NCBI GenBank assembly: GCA_911728455.2
Contig: OU452221.1
Coordinates: 4,678,290-4,742,289, forward strand
Reading direction: 5' to 3'
DNA: 64,000 bases
DNA from: Marthasterias glacialis
Taxonomy: Eukaryota > Echinodermata > Asteroidea > Forcipulatida > Asteriidae
Below the pieces are notes generated by a model, which did not search any database, was not told where the DNA came from, and saw only the letters and a program-made list of their open reading frames with translations. Positions 63,400-64,000 of the stretch are shown piece after piece. The translations under genes were made by a program, and so were the position numbers. Within the stretch, counting starts at the first letter, position 1. Every line of letters begins with the position of its first letter.

Positions 63400-64000
63400 G
63401 GGTTTTTTTTCTTTTTTTCTATAAAATTGTGCAAGGCATATATATTTCTATTGTATAATATTAATATATGAAGTTTTAAGTGGAATTTTATTTGGATTAA
63501 TTGGTTTCTATATTAATGAAGTTAATACTGATTGATAAATGTTTCTTATAATCAATTCTGTAACTAGGTTTTGTCGTATACTCGCCGAAAATTGTGAGTA
63601 GCAGTTATTTTGATCCAAGTTCTGTGACCACGCAACATTCTCCTGGTCCCCCTCTCCTAACCCCAGGTTGGATGTAGAGAGTTTGTATGTGTACCAGTCA
63701 ATAATTTATTCAGTTGATGCAACTACTTGTCTACTGTCCATATGCAAACGGTGGGAAAAGTATAGGATGTGTTAACTTCTCTTGGGGAAGGTGGTAATTT
63801 AGCGTAACTCCAACATTGAAGCTTCCCTCCCAGTAACTTAATGATTATTAACATCTAAATTCCTGTGAGCAAGTCATGATGGGGCGCAGGTCTGATACTT
63901 CGTGGAGGCAGCGGAGGCTATTGCCTTCATCGCCCCTGGTCATTGCCTTGGTGCCCTTGAAATGTTCCAGTTGAAATTTACAGATTTCCTCATAGAGGTG
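63400..64000 (+). other. Presumed MON2 3' UTR / downstream sequence
   Basis: AT-rich after the stop codon. No AATAAA or ATTAAA was seen before the window ends, so the polyadenylation site probably lies outside or uses a variant signal. The last 100 bp (about 63,900-64,000) share a segment with 50,565-50,625 (around ggtgcccttgaaatgttcca), a dispersed repeat. Confidence 0.5.

Noticed and set aside
1..64000. CRISPR arrays, operons or other prokaryotic systems
   Set aside because: The window is clearly eukaryotic (introns, SINEs, LINEs); the tandem repeats seen have no spacers or are transposon-derived.

Overview
The window is nuclear DNA of an animal. It holds one complete multi-exon gene, on the + strand, buried in intron-sized and intergenic stretches full of short transposable elements. 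Its spliced product reads along its whole length as MON2, the Golgi/endosome scaffold related to the large Arf-GEFs but without a Sec7 domain. Sequence style (tRNA-headed SINEs, many palindromic MITEs, a THAP/DDE transposon with a YqaJ-type nuclease, RTE- and CR1/L2-like LINE scraps) fits a marine invertebrate deuterostome. An echinoderm such as a sea star is my best guess, but that rests on remembered repeat styles and not on a search.

Layout. 1-13,850: no intact host gene seen. This part has a broken RTE-like LINE (about 1,450-2,175), G- and C-rich low-complexity tracts (2,165-3,850), a decayed IS4EU/ISL2EU-like DNA transposon (about 5,230-8,700) with a THAP plus DDE transposase on + and a YqaJ-like nuclease fragment on -, and a run of fold-back elements (8,765-13,219). 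13,872-63,399: MON2, 29 coding exons, all 28 introns GT-AG, every exon phase fits, sum 5,205 nt = 1,734 codons plus stop. 63,400-64,000: presumed 3' UTR and another dispersed repeat; no AATAAA seen before the window ends.

MON2 exons were placed by reading each conserved block against the known family sequence and then requiring a splice site and matching phase on both sides. The 14.1-kb intron 23 is the one place where the protein looks about six residues shorter than the vertebrate protein, so a micro-exon may be hidden there.

The introns are a catalogue of non-autonomous elements. There are SINEs that share one tRNA-like head but carry different tails, palindromic MITEs (two end within about 25-50 bp of splice acceptors), a palindromic MITE turned into a 196-bp tandem array, a facing pair of tRNA-like SINEs forming a large hairpin, a 16-bp minisatellite, and nested insertions whose order can be read. 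No prokaryotic features, CRISPR arrays, rRNA genes or free-standing tRNA genes were seen.
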